64,000 nucleotides of DNA, taken from Bradyrhizobium sp. OK095. GTDB taxonomy: Bacteria; Pseudomonadota; Alphaproteobacteria; Rhizobiales; Xanthobacteraceae. Position 1 is the stretch's first letter, and each line of letters starts with the position of its first letter. The translations under genes were made by a program, and so were the position numbers. The stretch lies in the NCBI RefSeq assembly GCF_900109945.1, contig NZ_FOBX01000011.1, positions 62,001 to 126,000 on the forward strand. The letters are read 5' to 3'. The notes under the pieces are model-generated. The model saw only the letters and a list, made by a program, of their open reading frames with translations, searched no databases and had not been told where the DNA came from. Shown here piece after piece: positions 26,271 to 35,612 of the stretch.

Positions 26271-27494
26271 ATGCCTTGCGTGACTTTCGTGGTCGGGACG
26301 GTCCCGGAAATCATCAAATCCATCGATGTTGCGCGGCAGCTCGCTTTGAGCGGTTTCAGAGTGATGGTCTACGACACGCTTCAGAACCGCGCCGACGCAT
26401 TTGACCGGCCTGAAGATGTCGAGATTGTCAGAGCAAGCGTGGTGCGCCGCGAGTGCCGCGACGACATGGATTGGATCGCCTGTTGCGCCACCGAGATCGC
26501 CGAACTGGCCGGCGATGTTGTCGTTGTCCAGGGCGATACCTTCAGTGCGCTGGCTGGCGCGCATGGCGCCGTCAGGGCCGGGGCAACACTTGCACACATC
26601 GAGGCGGGGCTTCGGAGCCACGACCCGCTCAGTCCGTTCCCGGAAGAGATGAACCGGGTTTTCATCGATACGCAGAGCGACCTGCTGTTCTGTGCGACGG
26701 AAACCGATTACGGGGACCTCGATGCCACGGTGAATCTCTCCGCCAAGCAGAGCTTCGTTGTCGGCAACACCGTTTGCGATGCAATCTTTCGTCATCGCAA
26801 GCAACTGATCGCGGCCGCAGCGCGGCCTGATGGCGTCCTGATATCGCTGCATCGGCGCGAAAACCGCCAGCACAGTCAGATCATCATCGAGGCCCTGGCT
26901 CGTCTCGTTGCGGAGTTTCCCGGAACCGAGTTCCGGCTGTTGAAACGCGGCTTGCTCGCGCATATCGAGGCTGCTGATCTCGGCCCCAACGCGGTTATGG
27001 TCGGAACGACCGAACATCTGCATTTTCTCGAAATGCTGGCCGGGTCGCAGATGGCCATTTGCGACTCCGGTGGAATTCTGGAGGAGGCCGTGACGCTGGG
27101 CGTGCCGGTGATCTGCCTGCGGCACACCCTCGAGCGCGGCCGCCTTGTCGAGGGCGTCGATTGCATCGATCCCGCAAAGATCGGAGGCTTCGAGCTACGG
27201 GCTCTGGTCAACCGCTTCCTGTCCCAGCCGGTGTCCAGCCGCAGCGCCTTGCGCGAGACGTTTGGCAATGGCCGCAGTGCCGAACGCATTGCAGAATTGC
27301 TTGAGGATCACTTCGCAGGCCTCTTGACGGCCGGCAAGGGAACCGAAACGACGACGCGTCCTCATCGAGCGGTGCTCGTAGCTTTCGATCGATCCAAGCC
27401 CGTCGAGCGCTCGAACCATTTGGGGGAAGCCGTGCTCGATGAAAGATTGAAGCGCTACGCCGGCGCATCGGGAGCCGACACGTGCGAGCCTTGA
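26271..27494 (+). CDS. UDP-N-acetylglucosamine 2-epimerase-like protein
   Basis: A 407-residue GT-B-fold epimerase of the WecB family, which interconverts UDP-GlcNAc and UDP-ManNAc. Typical segments are VVQGDTFSALAGAHGAVRAG, LAHIEAGLRSHDP, PEEMNRVFIDTQSDLLF and ISLHRRENRQ; the C-terminal CDSGGILEEAVTLGVPVICL binds UDP. The start at ATG 26271 (MPCVTFVVGTVPEI) matches the family N-terminus; the upstream in-frame extension looks non-coding and the ribosome-binding site is weak. ManNAc made here could feed the WecG/TagA transferase at 31186-31956. Confidence 0.9.
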   Translation: MPCVTFVVGTVPEIIKSIDVARQLALSGFRVMVYDTLQNRADAFDRPEDVEIVRASVVRRECRDDMDWIACCATEIAELAGDVVVVQGDTFSALAGAHGAVRAGATLAHIEAGLRSHDPLSPFPEEMNRVFIDTQSDLLFCATETDYGDLDATVNLSAKQSFVVGNTVCDAIFRHRKQLIAAAARPDGVLISLHRRENRQHSQIIIEALARLVAEFPGTEFRLLKRGLLAHIEAADLGPNAVMVGTTEHLHFLEMLAGSQMAICDSGGILEEAVTLGVPVICLRHTLERGRLVEGVDCIDPAKIGGFELRALVNRFLSQPVSSRSALRETFGNGRSAERIAELLEDHFAGLLTAGKGTETTTRPHRAVLVAFDRSKPVERSNHLGEAVLDERLKRYAGASGADTCEP

Positions 27495-27597
27495 TGCATC
27501 GACTGCCGGCGCGTGGCGCGGCGACCCGGCGGCCCCGGGTACAACGCCCCATCGGACTTCGTCTGTGTATCCCCCCTCATACGCAGCGACCGGCAAC

Positions 27598-28866
27598 ATG
27601 ACGGCCTCGGAACGGCGCCTGCGCGCCGACGAAGATACGTCTCTCCCGGATCTCGGAAGAGCCCTTCTGCGCTTTTATCTGGACTTCGCTGCACTGCTCT
27701 TGCCGCTCGCGCTCATCGCAGCGCTCGCCGCGGCCATCTATGTCCACATGAAGCCGATCTACGAGGCGAAAGGTCTGCTCTTCACTCCGAAACTTACGCT
27801 GGATGAATGGCGTCATCTAAGTCCTTTGCTGCCGGACCCTCGCCTTGTTACGGCGACGCTCCAAACGCTCGGTGTCGTCGCTGGCGATGGTTCAGATGCA
27901 ATGCCGGCGGCGAACCGACTGCGGCGAATTCTCGAATCGCAGGCATTCTGGGATCGCAGCCTGCAGTATCGAAGCGCTCTGCGTCGCGACGATCTGCGTG
28001 ACGCACCGGCATCCGACCCGCGCATGTCCACGACACTGGGTATCGAAGTCTCGATCCGATCGCCAAGCCGTGAAGATGCGGCACAGACGATGAATGCGAT
28101 TGCGCTGCACGTCCGGCAGACCCTGTTTTGGTCGATGCTCGACACCTTCCTGGACGACAAGCAGGCCACATCAGCCAGCCGGAAGGCCGAATTGAAAGTC
28201 ACGCTGACAAAGCTTGCTTTTTCCATGGCGCAAACGGAGACGCGCATCACCGGCATGCGCCGCCTGCTCGAAGCCTATCCCGACCTGCGGGGCGTTGGCG
28301 GCAGCACGATCGTCTCGCCCGAGAACGGCGGCGGTCGTTACCTGTCTCCGGCAGCCCAGCTCGTCGCGCTTGAATCGACCTTGCTCGACCAGCAGACCCA
28401 GGTGCAGACCGCACAGCGCGAACTCGAAATCCTTGGCTCGTACGAGCGATTTCTGTCGCATGCAGCTGCGCGTCCCGACGACATCCGCTCCGGCTCTCGC
28501 CTGGCGGATTGGCTCGATGGCAAGCGAGGCGAGTTTTTCACAGCCGCCACGGGGCCCGAGATCCAGACCGACCAGGAGATCGCATTCGCGATTGCCGAGG
28601 CGCGCGCGCGCGCCGACCGCATCGTCTTCAACGCAGCTCCCGCGATCGGTTTGAGACCCATCGCGACGAGGTCGCCGCTGCCCGTTGCCGTGACCGCTTT
28701 CTTCGCATCGCTGATTCTGTTCAGCCTTCTCCTGGCAATCTATCGCGTGGTCAGGCGGCTCGACCGTCCCGCGAACGAACCCTGGTTCGCGTCTCGCGAT
28801 CCGCTTTTCGCCTGGTTGCCAAGTCGCCTGCGCGGGGGGCTGTTCAGATACGAACGCCGATATTAG
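27598..28866 (+). CDS. Wzz-like chain-length determinant/polysaccharide co-polymerase
   Basis: A protein of about 422 residues with one N-terminal transmembrane helix (LLLPLALIAALAAAIYVHM), a long predicted coiled periplasmic part (residues 60-350), and a second helix near the end (LPVAVTAFFASLILFSLLLA). This two-helix topology is that of Wzz/PCP proteins, which set O-antigen or exopolysaccharide chain length. There is no BY-kinase domain. The start may be ATG 27598 or a GTG at 27565. The family call rests mainly on topology and neighbours. Confidence 0.7.
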   Translation: MTASERRLRADEDTSLPDLGRALLRFYLDFAALLLPLALIAALAAAIYVHMKPIYEAKGLLFTPKLTLDEWRHLSPLLPDPRLVTATLQTLGVVAGDGSDAMPAANRLRRILESQAFWDRSLQYRSALRRDDLRDAPASDPRMSTTLGIEVSIRSPSREDAAQTMNAIALHVRQTLFWSMLDTFLDDKQATSASRKAELKVTLTKLAFSMAQTETRITGMRRLLEAYPDLRGVGGSTIVSPENGGGRYLSPAAQLVALESTLLDQQTQVQTAQRELEILGSYERFLSHAAARPDDIRSGSRLADWLDGKRGEFFTAATGPEIQTDQEIAFAIAEARARADRIVFNAAPAIGLRPIATRSPLPVAVTAFFASLILFSLLLAIYRVVRRLDRPANEPWFASRDPLFAWLPSRLRGGLFRYERRY

Positions 28867-28910
28867 GCCTGCACGGGCCTCCGATCCGACTGAGCCCGCC
28901 GTTCATGGTC

Positions 28911-29882
28911 TCAGGCGAGGCTCCGCTCCGCCAGGAGATGCTCCAAAACGCCGCGCAGATCGCGTTTCGCGCGCCAGCCAAGCAACGCTGACGTCTTGTT
29001 TGGGGCACCCAACTGGCTGGGCCTGTCGCGGCGCCGGCGGCGCGCCTCATCGACCTCGATGCGAAACGGCCGTCCGAGGCATGTCGCGAGGCAACCCACC
29101 AGGCCTTCGACCGAATGCTCCTCGCCCGAGCAGAGGTTGAAGACGTCGAATGGCTGTCGTCGATGGTCCATCAGGACCGCCATCACGCCATCTGCCACCT
29201 CGTCGGCATGCAGGTAATCACGACGGGATTCCAGATTGCCGAGCCGCACCGTACTGATCGATTGGTCGCCTTGCAGTTGCGCCAGAATATCGGGAAGCAG
29301 GTGCGCATTCGGGTCGTCGCCGCCGATCGCGTTGAAGATCCTGGCGACGCGGCCGATTCCACCGATGCGCTCGGACCACAGCCGCAGCTGGCTCTCGTTA
29401 CTCAGTTTCGTCAGGGCGTAATTGTCCCTCGCCATCGTTGGCGAGATGTCTTCGCGCAGCGGGCCGTCAGACCAATCGTAAACCGCGCCGCTCGAGGCCA
29501 GCACGATACGTTCGGCCTGCACCTCCGTCACCGCATTCAGGACATTCTCCGTTCCAACGACGTTGATGTCGAGACACCGTGCGCGGTCGTTCTCGCAGGT
29601 GGGTATGTGATGCATCGCGGCCAGATGCACGACGGCATTCGGGCGAAAATCCCTCATGAGTGTGAACATCTCCTGGGCTTCGCGGATGTCGCATTGGTGC
29701 GTGATCGTCGCGGCGGCCGGCATCGCCAGTCCGCTGCTGAGGTCATCGACAACGGCGACGGCAATTCCTCGTCCGGCGAGCCTGGAGACGAGACGTCGTC
29801 CGATCATGCCGGCACCGCCGGTCACGCAAACCCTCGCGATCCCCGGTCGGCCCCGCTCGCTAGCCGATAAATCCGCGCTCAT
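28911..29882 (-). CDS. NAD-dependent sugar epimerase/dehydratase
   Basis: A 323-residue extended SDR. The Rossmann motif is RVCVTGGAGMIGRRLVSRL, with VVDDLSSG at the adenine-binding acidic residue, the catalytic Ser in LASSGAVYDWS and the YxxxK in NYALTKLSNE. It resembles UDP-glucose 4-epimerases and related nucleotide-sugar epimerases. ATG 29882 has GGGAG seven bases upstream and overlaps the end of the preceding polymerase-like gene, so it is the last gene of the long minus-strand polysaccharide operon. Confidence 0.9.
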   Translation of the reverse strand: MSADLSASERGRPGIARVCVTGGAGMIGRRLVSRLAGRGIAVAVVDDLSSGLAMPAAATITHQCDIREAQEMFTLMRDFRPNAVVHLAAMHHIPTCENDRARCLDINVVGTENVLNAVTEVQAERIVLASSGAVYDWSDGPLREDISPTMARDNYALTKLSNESQLRLWSERIGGIGRVARIFNAIGGDDPNAHLLPDILAQLQGDQSISTVRLGNLESRRDYLHADEVADGVMAVLMDHRRQPFDVFNLCSGEEHSVEGLVGCLATCLGRPFRIEVDEARRRRRDRPSQLGAPNKTSALLGWRAKRDLRGVLEHLLAERSLA

Positions 29883-31189
29883 GAAGGTCTCCCGCCGTAT
29901 GCGTCCGTATCGAAGCGGGCGCCGGCCCGTTTTTTTGCGCTCGCGACGGGCACGCAGAGCAGGGCCGCCGCCAGCGAGATATGCAACGAAAAAGCGTAGA
30001 ATGGCAGGTAGAAGTCGAACAGGCCCATCCCCAGAACCACTACCGACCAGATGAACACCCATCGCCGTCGCGCCGTATTGTCGGCCTCGGCCCAGACCGG
30101 AACCAGCAACGCTGCGGCGAGACTGGTCATGGCGATGAGCCCCATCAGCCCCGTTTCCGACAGGATCGCAAGCACGAGATTATGGGCATGCAATTCCCCA
30201 CGCAGGAAGCGCCCTCCCGTGAAATCAGGCGTCAGAAACTGGAAGACGCCAGGCCCCAATCCCCACCACGGTCGCCCCAGCCAGGCATCGACGGCGCCTT
30301 GCCATATATAGGTGCGGCCGAGCGAGAACATGGTCGCCAGACTTTCGTGCGACGCGCTGGTCAGTTCGGCATAGCGAAGCCAGATCACGACGCCGACCAG
30401 TGCGGACAGCAGCATCAGGACCAGCAAGGCGAGCTGCCGCTGGCGGCCCCGTCGGGTTGCGGCAAAAGTGCCGGCCAGCAACAATAACGGCACGATCGGG
30501 CTGCGCGCCTCGGTGAAGAACAATGCGGTGGCCGCGCCGGCATAGGCCGCAGCCAGTGCAGGCAAGCCGATTGAGAGCTCTTCGCGCAACTGTGTGGCCA
30601 TCACGGCCACCACCACGGCGATCGCACCGAACGTGGCGGGATGCTCATACAGGCCGACGATTCGGGGCATGTATCTCAAGGCTTCGGGCTCATGAAACAG
30701 GAGCCCCAATTGGTTGACCCATTCGATGCCCCATCGCGTGCCCAGGCCAATCGCAAGACTGATCCAGAGTGCTGCGATCACCGCGCGTCCCAGCGCTCCG
30801 CGAAGGTTCGGAAAGGCTGTCACAAGATTGAAGATGCACCACAGCATCAGCAATTGCGTCGCATAGCGCACGCCGAACTTGAGGGCGATCAGGCGGTGAT
30901 CGGACAACGCGACCGATACCGCGAGAACGCAAAGACAGGCCGAGATGCTCAGCAGGAGCGTGCGCAACCCGATCGGCACGCCGCACTTCAGAAAAAAAAT
31001 GATCGCCGCAGCCACTGCGACGAGACGAATCGAGGTCGAGCCGAGCGAAATTCCTTCGCCGAGTCCCTGGCCTATAACGACCTGCTGCAAACAGAACAGG
31101 AGATAGAGCAGCGTGAAGCCAATCGTCGCAGCAGCTTCCGCGCCTCCATCTCTCGGATTTTTCCGCCTAGGCAAAGGCCACATGGTCAT
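29879..31189 (-). CDS. O-antigen ligase/polymerase-like membrane protein (first of two)
   Basis: A 436-residue multi-helix protein of the Wzy/WaaL (PF04932-like) class, with about 10-12 hydrophobic segments. It has a large periplasmic loop containing RTYIWQGAVDAWLGRPWWGL and GVFQFLTPDFTGG followed by ELHAHNLVLAILSETGLMGL; the H-N-x-x-L context is typical of the ligase/polymerase loop. The start ATG overlaps the upstream WecG-type stop (ATGA). It either polymerises repeat units or ligates them to lipid A or an anchor. A second protein of the same class is at 33067-34374. Confidence 0.85.
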   Translation of the reverse strand: MTMWPLPRRKNPRDGGAEAAATIGFTLLYLLFCLQQVVIGQGLGEGISLGSTSIRLVAVAAAIIFFLKCGVPIGLRTLLLSISACLCVLAVSVALSDHRLIALKFGVRYATQLLMLWCIFNLVTAFPNLRGALGRAVIAALWISLAIGLGTRWGIEWVNQLGLLFHEPEALRYMPRIVGLYEHPATFGAIAVVVAVMATQLREELSIGLPALAAAYAGAATALFFTEARSPIVPLLLLAGTFAATRRGRQRQLALLVLMLLSALVGVVIWLRYAELTSASHESLATMFSLGRTYIWQGAVDAWLGRPWWGLGPGVFQFLTPDFTGGRFLRGELHAHNLVLAILSETGLMGLIAMTSLAAALLVPVWAEADNTARRRWVFIWSVVVLGMGLFDFYLPFYAFSLHISLAAALLCVPVASAKKRAGARFDTDAYGGRPS

Positions 31190-31956
31190 CGCAATCTGCC
31201 CGTGATCTCAGCGATCCTGGATCCGAACCACGCCGTCGCGAGCAGCCACGCATAGACGATGTTGGTCCGGAAATAGCGCAGGGCAAGGCGGCGCGGCTCC
31301 AGACAGAGTCGGAAGAACCACTCCAGGCCGGCGCGCTGCATCAGCAAAGGGGCTCGAGGCCGATGGCCCGAGATGACGTCGAAAGCTCCGCCGACCCCCA
31401 TGGCAACCCGAACCGCGAGGCGATTCCAGTTTCCGCGCAGGAAGAGCTCCTTTTTCGGCGAACTGATCCCTATGAAAAGAAGCGCTGCTCCAGATGCATT
31501 GATCACATCGACCACAGCGTCCTCTTCCGTCTCGGTAAAATAGCCGTTGCGCCAGCCTGAGATGACGAGGGACGGCCACCGTTCCTGAAGCTGTCGTGCT
31601 GTGGCCGCGACAATCTCCGTCCGCGCGCCGAGCAGATATACCCCGAGGCCGAGGCGGGACGCCCGCTCGCAGATGTCCTGCATGACGTCGATTCCGGCAC
31701 AGCGCTCGGCCCGCAGGCCCAACCCGGCCAGTCCGAGTACGATGCCCTGGCCGTCGGCATGCACGATCTCGGCCTCCCTGAGAGCTTGAAGAAGTTCAGG
31801 GTCGCTTCGCGAGTCCACCAGCTTGGCGACGTTCAACCCCTCAATTCGAAGACGCGCCCCTTGCCGGTGTGCCGCGGTCTCAACCCGACGCAGCAATTCA
31901 GCCCGACCGTGCAGATCAATGGGGCAGCCGAGAAACGAAACCCTGTCGTCCTGCAC
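31186..31956 (-). CDS. WecG/TagA/CpsF-family glycosyltransferase
   Basis: A 256-residue GT26 enzyme. Family motifs: EGLNVAKLVDSRSDPELLQA, ADGQGIVLG, VYLLGARTEIV, GISSPKKELFL and VGGAFDVISGHRPRAP, with the C-terminal LEWFFRLCLEPRRL. WecG/TagA transfer ManNAc or ManNAcA to a lipid-linked sugar, matching the UDP-GlcNAc 2-epimerase at 26271-27494. The start is the GTG at 31956 with GAGGAG upstream, two bases after the preceding gene's stop; the longer open frame is antisense-derived. Confidence 0.93.
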   Translation of the reverse strand: MQDDRVSFLGCPIDLHGRAELLRRVETAAHRQGARLRIEGLNVAKLVDSRSDPELLQALREAEIVHADGQGIVLGLAGLGLRAERCAGIDVMQDICERASRLGLGVYLLGARTEIVAATARQLQERWPSLVISGWRNGYFTETEEDAVVDVINASGAALLFIGISSPKKELFLRGNWNRLAVRVAMGVGGAFDVISGHRPRAPLLMQRAGLEWFFRLCLEPRRLALRYFRTNIVYAWLLATAWFGSRIAEITGRLR

Positions 31957-31957
31957 T

Positions 31958-33070
31958 TTACTGCCGCTCCTCGGGTGCCGTCGCTCTTCGGCCGTGATCG
32001 TCGTGCGATCCACCGCGGTAGAGCTCGACGATCTGCTGCGCCTTGCGCTCCCACGTGAAGGCTGCCCGGGTGCGCTCAATTTCGACGGGGCCCAGGCATT
32101 GCGCGACGACGCGGTGCACTGTCCTGGCGAGTGCGGATACGTCACCAACTCGATAAACGCCATCCAGCGAGCCCGCCTCGGTGAGAATGGCGAGATTGGC
32201 GGGAATGTCGCTCGCAACGATCCTGCAACCCAGCAGGAGCATTTCGATCAGCACCGTCGGCCCGCCCTCGGTCGATGACGGAAAAACAAAACAGCTCGCG
32301 TCCGCGGCCATTGCAGAGACGGTTTCATCCGGAACGAAGCCGTGAAATTGAACGCGCGCCGCGACGCCGGCCCGCGCGGCTAGAGTTTCAAGGCGCACGC
32401 GATCCGGGCCACGGCCGACGAGATGCAACACCGCCGCACCGAGCCCTGGCTCATTCAGCGCCTGAATAGCGTCGTCGAGACGCTTCACGCGATCGAGTCG
32501 TCCCACATAGAGCAGTGATGGACGTCCCTCCAGTTCGTACGGCATAGCCACCCGAGGCTTTGCGCCGGTTTCGAGGACGCAGTTGGGAATGATGGCGGGC
32601 GCCTTCACGGCAAGGCCCCGCGCACGGACCAGATCGAGCCAGAAACCGGCGAGAAAGACCACCGCGTCACAGCCGGCGAGAAGTTGTCGCTCGACCGTCT
32701 TGTCCCAGAGCGCCTTGGCGACCTGCTTGAACGATGCCACGTCATCGTAATAGCAATGCGGTGTGTAGACGATGCGCTTGCCGCGCAGTCTGGCCAGCCC
32801 CGCCGCGGCAGCCGCGATCGGGTTGCGCGCACCATGGACATGGACAGTGTCGGCCCAGCCGACGTGTTGCCAGAGACCGAGCGCGGCGTCAGCGCGGACG
32901 TCGTAATCGGCTCCTGCAGCCGGCGTCTCGGCCCCCGGGGCCACGACACGGACGTCAAAGCCGTTCCTTGCGGCGATCGTCGCCAGACCGTGAATATGGC
33001 GCGCGACGCCGCCGCCCCCTCGATCCGGCGCGAAGTCGCGATGAACCTGCAGAATGCGCGAGCGCCTCAT
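31958..33070 (-). CDS. GT4-family glycosyltransferase
   Basis: A 370-residue GT-B glycosyltransferase. It starts MRRSRILQVHRDFAPDRGGG, with the glycine-rich acceptor loop. The donor half has SLLYVGRLDRVKRLDDAI, VQFHGFVPDETV and FVFPSSTEGGPTVLIEML, where the E-x7-E pattern is slightly altered. It presumably adds a hexose to the lipid-linked repeat unit in the cytoplasm. The ATG overlaps the stop of the upstream polymerase-like gene. Confidence 0.92.
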   Translation of the reverse strand: MRRSRILQVHRDFAPDRGGGGVARHIHGLATIAARNGFDVRVVAPGAETPAAGADYDVRADAALGLWQHVGWADTVHVHGARNPIAAAAAGLARLRGKRIVYTPHCYYDDVASFKQVAKALWDKTVERQLLAGCDAVVFLAGFWLDLVRARGLAVKAPAIIPNCVLETGAKPRVAMPYELEGRPSLLYVGRLDRVKRLDDAIQALNEPGLGAAVLHLVGRGPDRVRLETLAARAGVAARVQFHGFVPDETVSAMAADASCFVFPSSTEGGPTVLIEMLLLGCRIVASDIPANLAILTEAGSLDGVYRVGDVSALARTVHRVVAQCLGPVEIERTRAAFTWERKAQQIVELYRGGSHDDHGRRATAPEERQ

Positions 33071-34374
33071 GCATGAGCCTCGAGCAAGTGGTGCTCTTTA
33101 CCCTGCGCACGCGACAGCAACCGCAGGCCGCCGCCGGTGAGAAGCCAGAGAGAAGCCGATCCGGACACGGCCAGCAAATGATCCGACGTCACCAGCGTCG
33201 TGGCGAAGCCAACCATCAGCCAGAACGTCGCCAGCGCAAAACTCGACCGATAGTCGCGATGGGCCCGCCAAAGGCGGATCAGGCAAATCATGTAAAACGA
33301 CAGCAGGGCGACGGCCGCAGGTATACCAATCTGATAGGCGACGGAAAAAATGGCTCCTTCCCCGCCGCCGATGGTGAGGATGACACCTTGCGCCGCGATC
33401 GGCCCCTGCATGCCAACGCCGTATCCGAGCAAAGGGATCTGCGGCAGCCCCTCGATATTGCGCCAGAATGCGGCCCAATGTCCCGGACTGGAGCCGTCCG
33501 TCTGGTAAGCGGTTGCTTCCAGGATGTCCTGCGTCGCAACGATGATGACAAGAACCGCAAGGATCGCCAGTGCGATCCTGATGCTCTTGTGGACTCGCAG
33601 CGTGCCGTCGGTCATCAGGTACCCGGCAACGGCGATCGTTCCCACGAGCATCGCGCCGCGCGTAGCGGTCATCCAGACACCGACGCAGAGCCCGACGCAA
33701 ATCAGCACGCCGAGCAGTCTGAGGCCGCCACGCGATGTTGCCAGAACGAGCAATCCCGCAACTGCCAGAAACATGCCCTGGGCCAATGGCGCAGCGAGCA
33801 GGCCGGCGGCGCGGCGGGTCTTTTCCAGATCGGAAAAGAAATTCCAGGGAAGTCCCGTGTCAGGCTCGGCTCCAAAAACCATGCCCTTCACATCGGTCAT
33901 GTAGGCAGGAAATCGCACCGTCTGGATCCAGAAGTCGGTATGATCGATATCCCACACACCGAAGATCGCGCTGAGACAGGCGATGATCACGATGCAGCCG
34001 ACGAGGGCGCGGAGATCGGCATAATCGCGGATGCAGTAGTAGCCGACGAGGAAGAACAGCAGCGGAATAAGCAGTGTACCGAAGGATCCCAGCACAATGC
34101 CGGGAGACGTTGCGGCAGTCGCGCTCGTCCCAAGTGAAAGCAGCACAAGTGCACCGTAAATCAGGAGCGACAGCAGAATCGATGTCGCCATTCGGGTCGT
34201 GGCCAGACAGGCGCAGGCGGCGAGCAGCACGCTCATATCGCGAAACAGGCGGGCATAAGCGACCTCGGGTACTGCGCCGCCATAGTACACCCACGCCGTC
34301 AACAGATCCCCGAGATGAATCCAGAGGACGAGAGCGAGCAAATAGACACGTCGCGGGCCGAGGATTGATCTCAC
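33067..34374 (-). CDS. O-antigen polymerase-like membrane protein (second of two)
   Basis: A 435-residue multi-pass protein with about 11-12 helices (for example SILLSLLIYGALVLLSLG and LLIPLLFFLVGYYCI) and a periplasmic loop with MTATRGAMLVG and IPLLGYGVGMQGPIAAQG. This is the Wzy/O-antigen ligase topology. The start is the GTG at 34374, which overlaps the preceding stop (GTGA) and has GAGGA upstream; the long extension of the open frame upstream is antisense to the preceding gene. Having two such proteins suggests separate polymerase and ligase roles. Confidence 0.85.
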   Translation of the reverse strand: MRSILGPRRVYLLALVLWIHLGDLLTAWVYYGGAVPEVAYARLFRDMSVLLAACACLATTRMATSILLSLLIYGALVLLSLGTSATAATSPGIVLGSFGTLLIPLLFFLVGYYCIRDYADLRALVGCIVIIACLSAIFGVWDIDHTDFWIQTVRFPAYMTDVKGMVFGAEPDTGLPWNFFSDLEKTRRAAGLLAAPLAQGMFLAVAGLLVLATSRGGLRLLGVLICVGLCVGVWMTATRGAMLVGTIAVAGYLMTDGTLRVHKSIRIALAILAVLVIIVATQDILEATAYQTDGSSPGHWAAFWRNIEGLPQIPLLGYGVGMQGPIAAQGVILTIGGGEGAIFSVAYQIGIPAAVALLSFYMICLIRLWRAHRDYRSSFALATFWLMVGFATTLVTSDHLLAVSGSASLWLLTGGGLRLLSRAQGKEHHLLEAHA

Positions 34375-35609
34375 GGCAGCCAGTCCTCGCCGTGAGCAAA
34401 GCTGCGTGCCAGCCACTCGTCCTGGATGCGGAGCATCCGTGCCCACTCTGCCGGATCCGCCAGCAGCCTTTCGAGCATCCCGCAGAGCTGCTCCGCATTG
34501 TCCGCAAGGTTCGCCGGGCGACCGACCGATAGTGCCGCCTGGGACGCTTCGACAGGCCAGTTCATGCCGATGACGAGGTGACCCTGCCTCGCTGCTTCGA
34601 TGAGCGCAGTCGAGCAAAAGCCGACGACGATCGACGAAGCTTTCGCACCGGCCCTGAGTTCGCGATGTGGCGGGAGGCGGCACCATCCGGCAAGCCGTGT
34701 TCCCGCGAATGGATGACCGAGACGAACTTCCTCGGGATGCAAGAGGATCGCGAATGCGTCTGGTCCGGTCGCGGCGTCGGCCAGCCGTTCGGCGAGTTGC
34801 AGGAAGTCTTTTGCCAGCGACCGGCCGAAAACCGGCGTGTGTGTCTGCGATACGAGACACACCGCGGTCGGAGCAGTGTGACCTGCCCGGGTGACGAGCC
34901 GGCGCTCGGGGCCGAAATGAATGGCATCGGGCGGCGTGCCTTGCGCGATATACGCCAATCGGCTGCTGTCTCCCCAAACGATATGGCGCTGCGCCAATGT
35001 CGGAAAGAACTCATCGGTCGGAAGCCCGTGCTGGACGCAAATGCCCAGCCACCGCCCCGCACCGGCCCTCAGGGCCGCGACGCAGAACAGCTCGAAATCG
35101 TTATGAAGGATCAAGCTCCCGCGTTGCTCGCCGCCGAGCACGCGTGACCATGCGCCTTGCCAGAGCCGCAGCCGGAACAAGCAACAGCGCACAACGAAGG
35201 CGCGCCTGTCCGGGTGCGGAAATGGCACATGAAAAGCCTTCAAGGCGTGTAGCCAGGCCGACGACAGCGGGCGTCCGGGGCTTGCGGCCGCAACGGAGGT
35301 GCGCAACCGCGGATGGACGATCAAGCTGTAAGCGATGTCCCGCAGTTCGAGATCGGCAAAAAAGGGGTGCAACGCTTCTAACCCGTGAAATCCGGCGCGG
35401 CTTGAAACGGTGATCACTGCTGCAGGAGCAGCGACGGATTTCCGCAGACCCAGACACAAGGCGGCGTCGCGAAGCGCCGCAAGAAATGCGCGTAAACCCG
35501 GCCCGAGCCATCCCGAGCGCTGGTGGATGAAAAAGATCTCGTGCCGGGCACCCGCTGCTTCCACGCCGTAACGATCCCGCAGGTCAACCACGAATTTGGC
35601 AAAGCTCAT
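34371..35609 (-). CDS. Putative GT-B-fold surface polysaccharide biosynthesis protein
   Basis: A 412-residue soluble protein. The C-terminal half has a sugar-nucleotide-binding look: SIVVGFCSTALIEAARQGHL, then VIGMNWPVEASQAAL, as in CDP-glycerol- or capsule-type transferases. VCLVSQTHTPVFG and ILLHPEEVR resemble the start of that domain. I cannot name a substrate. Four-base overlap with the polymerase-like gene downstream and a three-base gap to the methyltransferase gene upstream place it in the same transcript. Confidence 0.7.
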   Translation of the reverse strand: MSFAKFVVDLRDRYGVEAAGARHEIFFIHQRSGWLGPGLRAFLAALRDAALCLGLRKSVAAPAAVITVSSRAGFHGLEALHPFFADLELRDIAYSLIVHPRLRTSVAAASPGRPLSSAWLHALKAFHVPFPHPDRRAFVVRCCLFRLRLWQGAWSRVLGGEQRGSLILHNDFELFCVAALRAGAGRWLGICVQHGLPTDEFFPTLAQRHIVWGDSSRLAYIAQGTPPDAIHFGPERRLVTRAGHTAPTAVCLVSQTHTPVFGRSLAKDFLQLAERLADAATGPDAFAILLHPEEVRLGHPFAGTRLAGWCRLPPHRELRAGAKASSIVVGFCSTALIEAARQGHLVIGMNWPVEASQAALSVGRPANLADNAEQLCGMLERLLADPAEWARMLRIQDEWLARSFAHGEDWLP

Positions 35610-35612
35610 CGC